A stretch of DNA of 33,506 bases, taken from the IMG/VR virus record IMGVR_UViG_3300006033_001313, positions 1 through 33,506 of that record; one strand, 5' to 3'. The notes under the pieces are model-generated. The model was not told where the DNA came from. It ran no database searches and saw only the letters and a list, made by a program, of their open reading frames with translations. Positions within the stretch are counted from its first letter, which is position 1, and the number at the start of each line of letters is the position of its first letter. Below, one piece after another: positions 17,531 to 24,547 of this stretch. The position numbers and the translations under genes were made by a program. The DNA comes from a virus.

Positions 17531-19084
17531 TCAGCCGTCCAAAGCCCGATTTCGGCGGCTGGCAGCCGCCTGGCTGGCGCGGTTGCGGCCAAAGGGCTTG
17601 GGGGGCGGAGCATCGCCCCCATGCTCCAGATCAATTTCAGGGGTGAGCATCGCGCTGCATGCCATGTCTCCATGAGAGGCGGGATTGAGAGGATTGGCCG
17701 TCGCTGTGAACGTGACCTGGCTGCCCTGCGTGGTCTTCTGCATCGAATAGACATCCATGGCCACATCATCATGGCCTGAAGCAAGACGGCGCTCCCCTGA
17801 TTGAAGCTGTGTCATCAGGCGCGTGCCCATGCGGCTCTTGCTGGAAGGCGTGAACGGCACGCCAATGAATGAACCGCTGAATCTCTGTGATGCCTCCCAG
17901 GTAATCTGCTTGCCAATGCCGGTGCTGTCACCCGCCCCTTTCATGCCAGGGCGCTCAAGGAACCAATACAGGGCCGTCTTGAGGAAATGCCAGTCTTCCG
18001 TCTGTGCCGTGAGGAGGGCGCGCATCTTGTAGCTCGCCCCCTCTTTGATGTCGATCCAGAATGAGGCAAGGTCGCCCTCGCCGGATGCCGCCACGTCAAA
18101 CCCAAGACGGCAATGCGCAGGCTTGTCCAACACGGCACCGAACTTCTGCTTCATCCAGTCGCGCATGTCCTTGATGCGCATCTCTTCATCGCCATCAGGA
18201 GAGCCGAACAGATCCTTGATCATGGCGTCCTTTAGATGCTCGCGGGTGATGGCCTGGTCGCGGCGGCTCTCAATGACGCCCCATGGCACGATGCTGCTGC
18301 CGGAGTCGGCGGGGTTGCACTCGAAGCGCTCGGCGAAGATGGCGGGAGTCAGGGCACGGCGGCGGCAGTCCTCCAGGAACTCTTCACGCGTCATGCTTGT
18401 TCCAGCACGGGCATTGATCTTTTCCACAAGGCCCTGCTCAATCACATCATAGATCGTGATCTTGCGGCACTTCCATCCGGAGCCAGGTGCACGGGCGATC
18501 TTGCCCAGCACCTGATTGAACCATGATCCCATGCCATTGTGCGCGGACCAGACGTGATAGTCATAGCCAAACTGAATGCGCGTGCTCAAGGCCGCATGCA
18601 TCTGCTCCTGGTGCTCATGGAAGGCGGCTTCGTCCCATCTCACGTCCCCCTCAAAGGTCTGAATGGCCCATGGGGATGACGAGAAAAGAATGATGCGAGA
18701 TCCGCCGTCAAACTTGTAGATGCCCACCTTTTCCTGCACGGCCACCTTGCCGCCTTTGCCGTCATCCTTGGCAACCGTGATCCACTCCTCACCACGGGAG
18801 AGCACATGCTTGCCAAGATCATAGAGCGTCAGCCACTGCTCGATGTACCTGCCAAACTCAACGGCACCGTTCCAGTTTTGCGTCGTGAAGAGACAGTCAC
18901 GATTTGGCACCATGATGCGCTTTCTCACATCCTTGAGCGCCATCGTCCACGACCAGCCGCAACGGTTGCACTTCTCGTCATATTGATAACGCGACTCATC
19001 CAGCACCGCTTCGACCTGCATGGACAGCAGGTAGCGTGAGAGTCCTTTCTCTGTGTCGAACTGCGGCCCGGTGATCAGGTGCAT
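17531..19084 (-). CDS. Terminase large subunit (Mu gp28-like)
   Basis: 517 aa packaging motor, starting in a TGATG overlap with the small subunit. ATPase motifs: a deviant Walker A, KCNRCGWS at 38-45, with Lys in the first position and Trp where the classical Lys would be (compare KSARVGYS in lambda gpA); Walker B ending VRWDE with D151-E152; and a possible coupling motif VWSAHNG near 178-184. The nuclease domain shows LGFDVAASGEGD (D330), GAGDSTGIGKQ (D386) and a late Asp (D440/D444, with HGDMACSAML near 471-480), as in RNase H-like terminase nucleases. The C-terminal tail is Arg/Ala-rich. Confidence 0.9.
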   Translation of the reverse strand: MHLITGPQFDTEKGLSRYLLSMQVEAVLDESRYQYDEKCNRCGWSWTMALKDVRKRIMVPNRDCLFTTQNWNGAVEFGRYIEQWLTLYDLGKHVLSRGEEWITVAKDDGKGGKVAVQEKVGIYKFDGGSRIILFSSSPWAIQTFEGDVRWDEAAFHEHQEQMHAALSTRIQFGYDYHVWSAHNGMGSWFNQVLGKIARAPGSGWKCRKITIYDVIEQGLVEKINARAGTSMTREEFLEDCRRRALTPAIFAERFECNPADSGSSIVPWGVIESRRDQAITREHLKDAMIKDLFGSPDGDEEMRIKDMRDWMKQKFGAVLDKPAHCRLGFDVAASGEGDLASFWIDIKEGASYKMRALLTAQTEDWHFLKTALYWFLERPGMKGAGDSTGIGKQITWEASQRFSGSFIGVPFTPSSKSRMGTRLMTQLQSGERRLASGHDDVAMDVYSMQKTTQGSQVTFTATANPLNPASHGDMACSAMLTPEIDLEHGGDAPPPKPFGRNRASQAAASRRNRALDG

Positions 19085-19761
19085 CAGGCGGCCTCCTTTT
19101 TATTCATCGCATCAGCGGCCTTCGTGCCCAGGATCATACGATCCATTTCCGCCATGAGCTTGGCGCGTGTCTCGTCATCCATGCCACCGCTCTTGATGGC
19201 ATCCTTGGCTTTCTCAGCGGCACGTTTTGCAGCCTCTGCCTGCTTCTCAAGAGCGGCAATCTTCCGCTCCGCCTGGGCGAGCTTCTTTTCGGCCTGGTCC
19301 AGGCTGCGGTCTTTGCGCTTCAGCTTCTTGTCTTCAAGATTCATCTTGTCATCATGCGCCTGCTTTTGCGCCTTGAGCTCCGCATCGCGCTGCACCAGGG
19401 CGGCGACGGCCGCGAAGGTCTTGGCATCGCCCTCCTTGGCGGCCTTGAAGAGAAACACCGTTTCCGAAAGCTGCCGGATCAAGTCAGGATTCACCTGCCG
19501 CGCCGCCAGCTCCCGGGCCACATCGTCGACAAGCGCATTGTGTCCCGCAATGTCATGCTGGAGCTGATACCAGCCGCGCCATTCGCTGAGGCTGCTGTCA
19601 TTGGTGCGCACGCCGTTGTTGGAGAACAGCCACTTCACGCCATCGGCCAGGGACCTGCCTTTGCCGTCAGGGCCTTTGCTGCGCAGGAACTCAAACAGGG
19701 CCTCCTGATCCTCAGGCGGCAGATGCTTGAGCACGGCGGATGGATGCGGCTTGCGGTTCAT
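19084..19761 (-). CDS. Terminase small subunit (DUF3486, Mu gp27-like)
   Basis: 225 aa. The N-terminal part has the layout of the DUF3486 family: PPEDQEALFEFL, then a recognition-helix-like segment, SDGVKWLFSNNGV-type sequence (here ADGVKWLFSNNG) and SLSEWRGWYQ. The second half is a long Lys/Ala/Glu coiled coil (about 125-195). It binds phage ends and recruits the large subunit, whose gene it overlaps. Three bases separate its start from the upstream small gene. Confidence 0.8.
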   Translation of the reverse strand: MNRKPHPSAVLKHLPPEDQEALFEFLRSKGPDGKGRSLADGVKWLFSNNGVRTNDSSLSEWRGWYQLQHDIAGHNALVDDVARELAARQVNPDLIRQLSETVFLFKAAKEGDAKTFAAVAALVQRDAELKAQKQAHDDKMNLEDKKLKRKDRSLDQAEKKLAQAERKIAALEKQAEAAKRAAEKAKDAIKSGGMDDETRAKLMAEMDRMILGTKAADAMNKKEAA

Positions 19762-19764
19762 GGC

Positions 19765-20010
19765 TTACGCGGTCTTCACGCCTTTCCGGGTGAGGAACCA
19801 CACATCGCACTCCATCTCCCGGTTGATGGCAGATTCCACGTACTGCTCGCCCTGGTTCCAGATCAGCGCGGCCTGTACGTCGATGGCCTTGGCCTCGGGC
19901 ATCATCACGCGGATCTGCGCGAGGAGTGCGGCCTCACTCCAGCGGCGGGAGGGGGCCATTTTCATGATGTCCCGGATCACGGGACGAAGGGCGATGGATG
20001 CAACGGTCAT
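19765..20010 (-). CDS. Small protein upstream of terminase
   Basis: 81 aa, mostly helical (RPVIRDIMKMAPSRRWSEAA, then PEAKAIDVQAALIWNQGE), with a possible winged-helix shape and a C-terminal beta hairpin (ECDVWFLTRKGVKTA). It is located where Mu has small genes of unknown function between lysis and terminase. The start codon lies in the context CAGACCATG, shared with other starts in the window. Function unknown. Confidence 0.75.
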   Translation of the reverse strand: MTVASIALRPVIRDIMKMAPSRRWSEAALLAQIRVMMPEAKAIDVQAALIWNQGEQYVESAINREMECDVWFLTRKGVKTA

Positions 20011-20057
20011 GGTCTGAAGAGCGGGGTGAATGAATGGATGAATGATTGATTGAAAAA

Positions 20058-20615
20058 TCAGCGGGCGGGTTTGGTGGGCGGGAAGACACGGCCCCAGAGC
20101 TGCTTCATCTGGTCCCAGAGATCTGAGATGCGCCTCTCCATGCCTTTGATGGACTCCCCATGCTCGCCCACGCTCACGCTCAGAGGGTTGAGCCTTTCAT
20201 GAATGGTCTTCATCTCGGCGAGGATGGTCTTCGTCATGCGGTTCTCCATGTCATGCATGCCGCCCATCATGCGCTTCTCACTGTCCGCCCCGGCGGCGAT
20301 GACCGCCTGAATCTGCGCGGCTTCCTGCTGGTTCTGGCGCAGGTTCTCGCGCCCCATGGCCTCGATGGTCCGCTCCAGTTTCTTGATTTCGTTCATGGTC
20401 TCCTGCTTGTCCGCGTACTGCCCCACCTGGCGCACATCCAGCGGCTGCGCGATGTTGACAGGGTCTGACTTCGTCCCGCTGGCCTGGGTGCCTTTGCGGT
20501 AGGCCACATACGCCGAGAGGGCGATGCCAAGCAGGCCCGCCAAGCAGACGAGGAACCACTTGAGGAATTCAGGCGGCACGGAGGAGAGATCGGACTCGGC
20601 GAGGAGGATTGGCAT
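20058..20615 (-). CDS. Membrane-anchored coiled-coil protein, spanin/holin candidate
   Basis: 185 aa. A single transmembrane segment at about 18-38 (FLKWFLVCLAGLLGIALSAY) is followed by a mainly charged helical region with heptad-like spacing (ETMNEIKKLERTIEAMGREN onward). This is the architecture of inner-membrane spanins (Rz type) and some other phage membrane proteins. It lies in the presumed lysis cassette. No outer-membrane partner is seen nested in it. The topology and role are inferred. Confidence 0.65.
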   Translation of the reverse strand: MPILLAESDLSSVPPEFLKWFLVCLAGLLGIALSAYVAYRKGTQASGTKSDPVNIAQPLDVRQVGQYADKQETMNEIKKLERTIEAMGRENLRQNQQEAAQIQAVIAAGADSEKRMMGGMHDMENRMTKTILAEMKTIHERLNPLSVSVGEHGESIKGMERRISDLWDQMKQLWGRVFPPTKPAR

Positions 20616-20713
20616 AGATGTTTCAGAGGTCGATGTCAGGGCCGCCCGTCCCGTCTGTCAGGGACATGAGCGCGAGAAAGATCAGAGGTAAAAAGACAAG
20701 TCAGATCATGAGG

Positions 20714-21124
20714 CTAGACTTTGGAGATGCGCACCTTGCGCTTGATGGGACTCGTGAGCTTGAGAGCCGCGAGCGCCGCAGGATTGAGATCAATGCCGCA
20801 GCCGTTTTTGATGTTGGCGCGGGCGGGCATGCGGTCGGCGATGATGCAATGCACGCCCTGGTTGGTTTTTACATCGATCACCAGCACACGCTGATGCCTG
20901 GCCTTCATCACGCTGCCATACCATTCGGTCATCGTCTCAGGCGGCAGCGCGCACATCGGCGTGTGCGTCTGCGCGGTGAGGTCTCCGTAGCATCCTTTGC
21001 CGTTGTCACCCACCGCAAAGGCCTGCCTGTCACTCAGGCCTTCTTTTTTCGCAGCCCGATAGGCGGCGAGATCCTTGAGGGACGCGAAGTCGGATGCCAG
21101 GACGGTTTGGGTGGTGGTGCTCAT
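20714..21124 (-). CDS. RlpA-like double-psi beta-barrel protein, candidate endolysin
   Basis: 136 aa from MSTTTQTVLA at 21124; the longer ORF adds 25 Arg-rich residues. Residues 39-112 follow the RlpA/expansin-type pattern: GCYGDLTAQTHTPMCALPPE, a beta segment (RVLVIDVKTNQGVHCIIADR, D97-R98) and GIDLNPAALAALKL (D112). In RlpA the DR and IDL motifs mark the catalytic/double-psi core of a peptidoglycan lytic transglycosylase. No signal peptide is visible, so export would need a holin. It lies between the two membrane proteins of the lysis cassette. The match is partial; other double-psi enzymes are possible. Confidence 0.6.
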   Translation of the reverse strand: MSTTTQTVLASDFASLKDLAAYRAAKKEGLSDRQAFAVGDNGKGCYGDLTAQTHTPMCALPPETMTEWYGSVMKARHQRVLVIDVKTNQGVHCIIADRMPARANIKNGCGIDLNPAALAALKLTSPIKRKVRISKV

Positions 21125-21178
21125 GAAAGTGGGGTGGTGGGGCGCGGCGGCGAGGCTCCTCTCGCGTTGCATTGTCGG

Positions 21179-21200
21179 CTTACGGCGCGCCCGGTTCACG
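21179..21200 (-). promoter_or_regulatory. Degenerate late-element-like sequence
   Basis: CTTACGGCGCGCCCGG and the six bases after it match the element core of copy B at 15 of 22 positions. It lies in the 91-base gap just upstream of the RlpA-like gene. It may be a weak fourth copy, but the match could be chance in GC-rich DNA. Confidence 0.3.
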
Positions 21201-21215
21201 GGTGGTTAATGTCAT

Positions 21216-22061
21216 TCAGTCAGCGGAAGCCAGATGCGCAGCCACTGCCGCGCCGTAAGATGGGATCAACACGCCGCCCGGGCTTTGTTTCAGTGCCGGA
21301 AGGAGCGGCATCACAGGATCTCCCTGCGCATCATTCGCTGCGGTCGCGGCGTGTCGAAATTCATGGGATGCCATCAGGCAGGCAGGCACCGCAGGAGAGG
21401 AGCGCGGGCACTCCTGCCCGCTGTGCATGGCCGTTGCAGGCTGCACCTTCACCGGCTGCTTGGCCGCTGGTGTCTGCGGCTGCATGACGGCGCTTTTGAT
21501 GATGACACCCGCCTCTTGAATGAGCAGGGCATCCCCTGACTTGATCACGCCTTTGTTCACGGCGGTTTGCAGGCCGAGTTCAGCCAGCGTGAAGACTTTC
21601 AGCGTTGCCGGGTCGGCGGGGTTGGTGACGATGGCCAGGCCGCGCTGGATGGCCACATTGTCACCCGGGCTGATCTTGCCCTTGGCAGCGGCAGCATTGA
21701 GGCCGAGGTCTGCAAGCGCCAGCGTGGCCTGTCCTGCGGGAGATGCCATGAAGGCGGTGAAAGGGGCGCAGCTGCTCAGCGTGAGCAGGCACAGGCAGGC
21801 GATGAGCAGCGGCAGCTTGGTGGGCACATTGGTGCCGCGCAGAGTGGCCAGCAGTGCATCCACCACATTGAGCCCGTTTTTACGGGCGGTAAAAAAGCGG
21901 AACACACCCGCGATCAAGATCAGCACCAGGGCACCCACACCGGCATACGCAGGCGGCAGGGCGTCCGTGATGGCCTGCTGCAAGGCGGGATCAAGATCCT
22001 GCGCAGGCAGCAAAGGCGCGGTGAGGAAGAGACAGCAGAGGGACAGCAGCAGCGTTTTCAT
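21216..22061 (-). CDS. Membrane/exported protein with duplicated motif, first gene of lysis cassette
   Basis: 281 aa from MKTLLLSLCC at 22061, which begins a signal peptide; the ORF upstream adds 20 unnatural residues. Hydrophobic stretches lie at 3-20, 41-57 and 83-97, the last ending in LTLSSC (Cys98), a lipobox-like pattern in the middle of the protein. Two similar blocks follow: LALADLGLNAAAAKGKISPG (114 onward) and FTLAELGLQTAVNKGVIKSG (157 onward), both continuing with GD and an IQ pair. It is probably a holin-like or envelope-disrupting lysis protein, as it is the first gene after the late element. The C-terminal 80 residues are low complexity. Family not recognised. Confidence 0.6.
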   Translation of the reverse strand: MKTLLLSLCCLFLTAPLLPAQDLDPALQQAITDALPPAYAGVGALVLILIAGVFRFFTARKNGLNVVDALLATLRGTNVPTKLPLLIACLCLLTLSSCAPFTAFMASPAGQATLALADLGLNAAAAKGKISPGDNVAIQRGLAIVTNPADPATLKVFTLAELGLQTAVNKGVIKSGDALLIQEAGVIIKSAVMQPQTPAAKQPVKVQPATAMHSGQECPRSSPAVPACLMASHEFRHAATAANDAQGDPVMPLLPALKQSPGGVLIPSYGAAVAAHLASAD

Positions 22062-22202
22062 GGATAAGGGCGGAGGGGATGAGATGGACTGAACAGGCTC
22101 ACCGCCGCTCCTCAGGCCCAAGACCGCGCACCGGATGAATTTCCCAAGACAGACCCGGTGCGCGGCTTCTCAGACCATAAGAAGCACGGTGATGTGCAGC
22201 GC

Positions 22203-22250
22203 CATCATGCCCCCCATCCCACCCACCTCACGGCGCACATGGCGCATATG
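22203..22250 (-). promoter_or_regulatory. Late intergenic element, copy C (before lysis genes)
   Basis: Blocks CATCATGCCCCC (22203-22214) and CTCACGGCGCACATGGCGCA (22227-22246) have the same 12-base gap as copy A. It stands immediately downstream of the terminator that closes the repressor operon and about 140 bases before the first lysis gene, as Mu Plys does. This placement is the best argument that the element drives late transcription. Confidence 0.65.
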
Positions 22251-22272
22251 AGATCGCATGAGACCTGCGCAC

Positions 22273-22300
22273 AAAAAAGCCGCGCATCGCTGCGCGGCTT
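22273..22300 (-). terminator. Intrinsic terminator of the repressor operon
   Basis: On the minus strand a perfect ten-base stem (arms 22300-22291 and 22286-22277, AAGCCGCGCA type) encloses a four-base loop and is followed by an uninterrupted T run ending near 22273. It lies 26 bases after the exported protein gene and ends leftward transcription from the repressor side. Confidence 0.85.
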
Positions 22301-22325
22301 GGATCTTGGGGCGCTGTCTAACGGT

Positions 22326-23003
22326 TTACTTTTCCGTCAAATACTTGGCGGCTTCCGTGAGGCTCGTTGCATAGATGTAGGGTTCAGCCGGGCCGCCTCT
22401 CTTGACCAGGTACAAGGACAGAACCACGGTTGAGTCTGCATCGCTGCTCTTTTTCAATCCCAACACCACCGCATCCTCATGGCCCGGGGCAAATCGGTCT
22501 GTCATGTGCAATGGGTAGATGAATTCATTCTTGTACTGGGTGAGGTCCTTTCCCTGTTTTTTCAATGCCATCACCTGCGGGTCTCTGCTGCCGCCGATGC
22601 CCCAGACGTGGCAGGTGAATCCCCCATCCACCTCCTCCATGACCTGCACGTACCTGCGCGCCTCCGTGCGCCGGACCATTTCAATCTGCTCTGCAATGGA
22701 GGCATTCGGCGCAGTCTGGCCCTCAGGCACATAGTTGCATGCCTTCTGAACCTCGGGCGGCATATCGTCCATGTTCAGAGTCTCCATCCCATCCGCATGG
22801 GTGAAGGTGATGGTGGTTTGGGTGAACCTCATCACCTGCACTTCACGATAGCTCTTGAATGATCTGGTGATCAAACTGCGATACCGACCCGGCACATTCT
22901 TCGTCTGGATGGCCTTCGGGGTAATCTGTCGCAATTGCGTTTGTGCCAGCATTTCAGGCGTGCAGGAGATCAAAAACAGCAGTGTGGCTAAGAGTGTTTT
23001 CAT
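22326..23003 (-). CDS. Exported protein co-transcribed with the repressor (lysogenic conversion candidate)
   Basis: 225 aa. The ATG at 23003 opens a signal peptide (MKTLLATLLFLISCTPEMLA). Either LISC acts as a lipobox or cleavage follows MLAQ; both are possible. The earlier ATG at 23039 would overlap the repressor. The mature part contains VMRFTQTTITFTHADGMETL with MDDMPPEVQKACNYVPE, a pattern common in exported Verrucomicrobiota proteins (a beta strand, a HxDG or HADG turn, then LPxxxQ). It starts ten bases after the repressor stop and ends before a terminator, so it should be made in the lysogen. Function unknown; exclusion or host fitness roles are possible. Confidence 0.7.
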   Translation of the reverse strand: MKTLLATLLFLISCTPEMLAQTQLRQITPKAIQTKNVPGRYRSLITRSFKSYREVQVMRFTQTTITFTHADGMETLNMDDMPPEVQKACNYVPEGQTAPNASIAEQIEMVRRTEARRYVQVMEEVDGGFTCHVWGIGGSRDPQVMALKKQGKDLTQYKNEFIYPLHMTDRFAPGHEDAVVLGLKKSSDADSTVVLSLYLVKRGGPAEPYIYATSLTEAAKYLTEK

Positions 23004-23013
23004 ATGGGCAATT

Positions 23014-24006
23014 TCACATGTCTTTGGTGATTTTGGCAACGGGATAGATCCACGCGAAATCGGCGCGGCTGTACTGCATGGGAGGATAAGCGGGATTGTA
23101 GGAGCTGAGGGTCACGCGCTCTCCATTGGCTTGATAGAGTTTCACCATCACATCCCCTCCATTGTCCTCATTGAGACGGGCGATGACCACGCAGCCATTC
23201 TTGGGCGGCTTGCTTGGGTAGATCAAAGCCACGTCTCCCGGTTCAATGCGCGGGATCATGCTGTCACCCGACAGAGTGACAGCAAAAGCTTTCGGATCTT
23301 GGGGGTTGAATGCCAGAAAGCCTTCCCCTGTGTATCCGCCGTCATCCCATGCCATTGAGGTACCACACTGCGCCATGGCGAGCAGTGGCACATACTTGGC
23401 TTTCATTCCAGGCGGAAGCTGGATGTCCGGCAATGCGCCAAAGGTTCCCTGCGCAGCGCCTCTCTCAACGGGATGATCAGAACCGTCCATGAGTTCTGAT
23501 ACGTCGATGCCGAGAATCTTGGCCGCCTTGCGGGCCATCTTTTCCCCCATCTGAGAACGCCCCTCTTCAATATCGAGGTACATGCTCACTTGCGAATATC
23601 CGATCGCTTTCGCGAGCTGCGCAGGCGTCATCCCCTTGGCTAGGCGTGCCTCCTGGAGCTTGGCCCTGGCCCCTGTCACATACGCGTGACCCTTTTCACC
23701 GACCAATGCCTGCGCAGGGGATTCCATTGCTCGATTGAAGGCAGCGTCTTGTTGATCATGAGTTCCACCATGCAATGCCGCAAGCCTAGCCGCAGCATCT
23801 ACACGCTCATGAATAGACAATAGGGCAAAGTCCCTTTCCAAGCGTTCGAAGTGAGCATGCAGGACAGCGCTAGGTTCCCTGCCACCCTCCAGCATGCTCA
23901 CATAGTTACGGGATACATGCAGCAGCTTGGCAAAGGCACTTTGCCCAAGGCCCATGTCTGCCCGCAGCTTTTTAATGCGTTCTGAAAATAATTTTGGTGT
24001 GCTCAC
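23014..24006 (-). CDS. Phage repressor: two HTH domains plus S24-type autocleavage domain
   Basis: 330 aa with a GTG start at 24006. HTH 1 spans about 17-45 (GMGQ-type helix, here GLGQSAFAKLLHVSRNYVSM). HTH 2 spans about 115-165 (AKGMTPAQLAKAIGYSQVSM). The C-terminal part matches LexA/CI peptidases: cleavage-site-like AMAQCG (C214-G215, Cys-Gly as in UmuD), the catalytic Ser in SGDSMIPRIEPGD (S249) and Lys in MVKLY (K289), 40 residues apart as expected. It should hold the early promoter off and be cleaved upon RecA activation, making induction SOS-dependent. Mu Repc is a different type. Two HTH domains in one repressor are uncommon. Confidence 0.85.
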   Translation of the reverse strand: MSTPKLFSERIKKLRADMGLGQSAFAKLLHVSRNYVSMLEGGREPSAVLHAHFERLERDFALLSIHERVDAAARLAALHGGTHDQQDAAFNRAMESPAQALVGEKGHAYVTGARAKLQEARLAKGMTPAQLAKAIGYSQVSMYLDIEEGRSQMGEKMARKAAKILGIDVSELMDGSDHPVERGAAQGTFGALPDIQLPPGMKAKYVPLLAMAQCGTSMAWDDGGYTGEGFLAFNPQDPKAFAVTLSGDSMIPRIEPGDVALIYPSKPPKNGCVVIARLNEDNGGDVMVKLYQANGERVTLSSYNPAYPPMQYSRADFAWIYPVAKITKDM

Positions 24007-24075
24007 TTTTTTACTTGAAGCCTGCTAACTGGATGCTAACAATGTGAGCACCTGAGCATTTCAACTGCTAACACA
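24007..24075. promoter_or_regulatory. Divergent switch region with repeated operator-like sites
   Basis: This gap separates the leftward repressor from the rightward Cro/Ner-like gene. TGCTAAC occurs at 24023-24029, 24034-24040 and 24066-24072; the first two are 11 bases apart, one helical turn, and the third lies 32 bases on. TGAGCA is repeated at 24045-24050 and 24053-24058. GTGCTCAC (23999-24006, overlapping the repressor start) is the inverse of GTGAGCAC (24044-24051). Possible rightward -35 TTGAAG is at 24015-24020 and leftward -35 TTGAAA is on the minus strand at 24064-24059. Promoter assignments are tentative. Confidence 0.6.
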
Positions 24076-24273
24076 ATGAGCCACCAACCGCAATCCGATT
24101 TTTCCGTCCGGGTCAAGACCCGGCTGCTAAGCCACCGAGAGACACGCACCGTCTCAGCCTTGGCGCGCAAACTCAATTTTGCCCGTAACACGGTGAGCAT
24201 TGCCATCAATCACCCAACGATGCTTCCCAAGGTGAAGCAGCGCATCTGCCAATACCTCAAGATCGCCGCATGA
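24076..24273 (+). CDS. Cro/Ner-like early regulator
   Basis: 65 aa, first gene of the early operon. Residues about 20-48 form a helix-turn-helix (VSALARKLNFARNTVSIAIN). The small size, divergent position relative to the repressor and operator repeats upstream fit a Cro/Ner-type protein that limits early and repressor transcription after induction. Its stop overlaps the next start by ATGA. Confidence 0.7.
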   Translation: MSHQPQSDFSVRVKTRLLSHRETRTVSALARKLNFARNTVSIAINHPTMLPKVKQRICQYLKIAA

Positions 24274-24545
24274 GCTGGATTCGCCACAAGGGCCGCTTCC
24301 GCTGCTCCCTCAACCACTTCCTCTACGGCTTCATTTCCAGCCGTGAGTTTGCCGAACTGCTGGGCATGACCACCAAGAGAGTCATGCAGTGGCGCGACCG
24401 CCGCAGCGGCCCGCCTCAGTCCATGCTGCCGCAGTTCGGCTACGCAGTTCATCAGCTCGTCGAGCAGAGGGTCATCCCACCGCCTCGCTGCATCAGCAAG
24501 CTCAACCAAATCATGGGCTACGCCCCCACAGAAAAAGCCGCCTGA
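24270..24545 (+). CDS. HTH protein, excisionase/MerR-like
   Basis: 91 aa, ATGA-coupled to the Cro/Ner-like gene. Residues 22-50 (SSREFAELLGMTTKRVMQWR plus DRRSGPP) match the HTH_17/MerR-type pattern of phage regulators and excisionase-like proteins: a short helix, turn, recognition helix ending in Arg/Trp, then a PP turn. A transposable phage needs no excisionase, so a regulatory role is more likely. Confidence 0.65.
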   Translation: MSWIRHKGRFRCSLNHFLYGFISSREFAELLGMTTKRVMQWRDRRSGPPQSMLPQFGYAVHQLVEQRVIPPPRCISKLNQIMGYAPTEKAA

Positions 24546-24547
24546 TC

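Larger units (their letters stand above)
22062..22325 (-). other. Intergenic region between lysogenic and late operons
   Basis: A 264-base gap with, in leftward reading order, a strong terminator (22300-22273), late element copy C (22250-22203), and about 140 bases without a recognisable gene. A 12-codon reading frame (MMALHITVLLMV) starts in the 22203-22214 block at 22208, but is too short to call. The gap separates repressor-driven transcription from late lysis transcription. Confidence 0.6.

Noticed and set aside
20616-20713. Short hydrophobic reading frame (about 25 codons) between two lysis genes
   Set aside because: It would need a CTG or other rare start and has no ribosome binding site. 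Too short and unsupported.
22170-22208. 12-codon frame MMALHITVLLMV after late element copy C
   Set aside because: Very short and no sign of conservation. Copy A gives a different frame at the same place, so the ATG in the repeated block is probably incidental to the DNA element.
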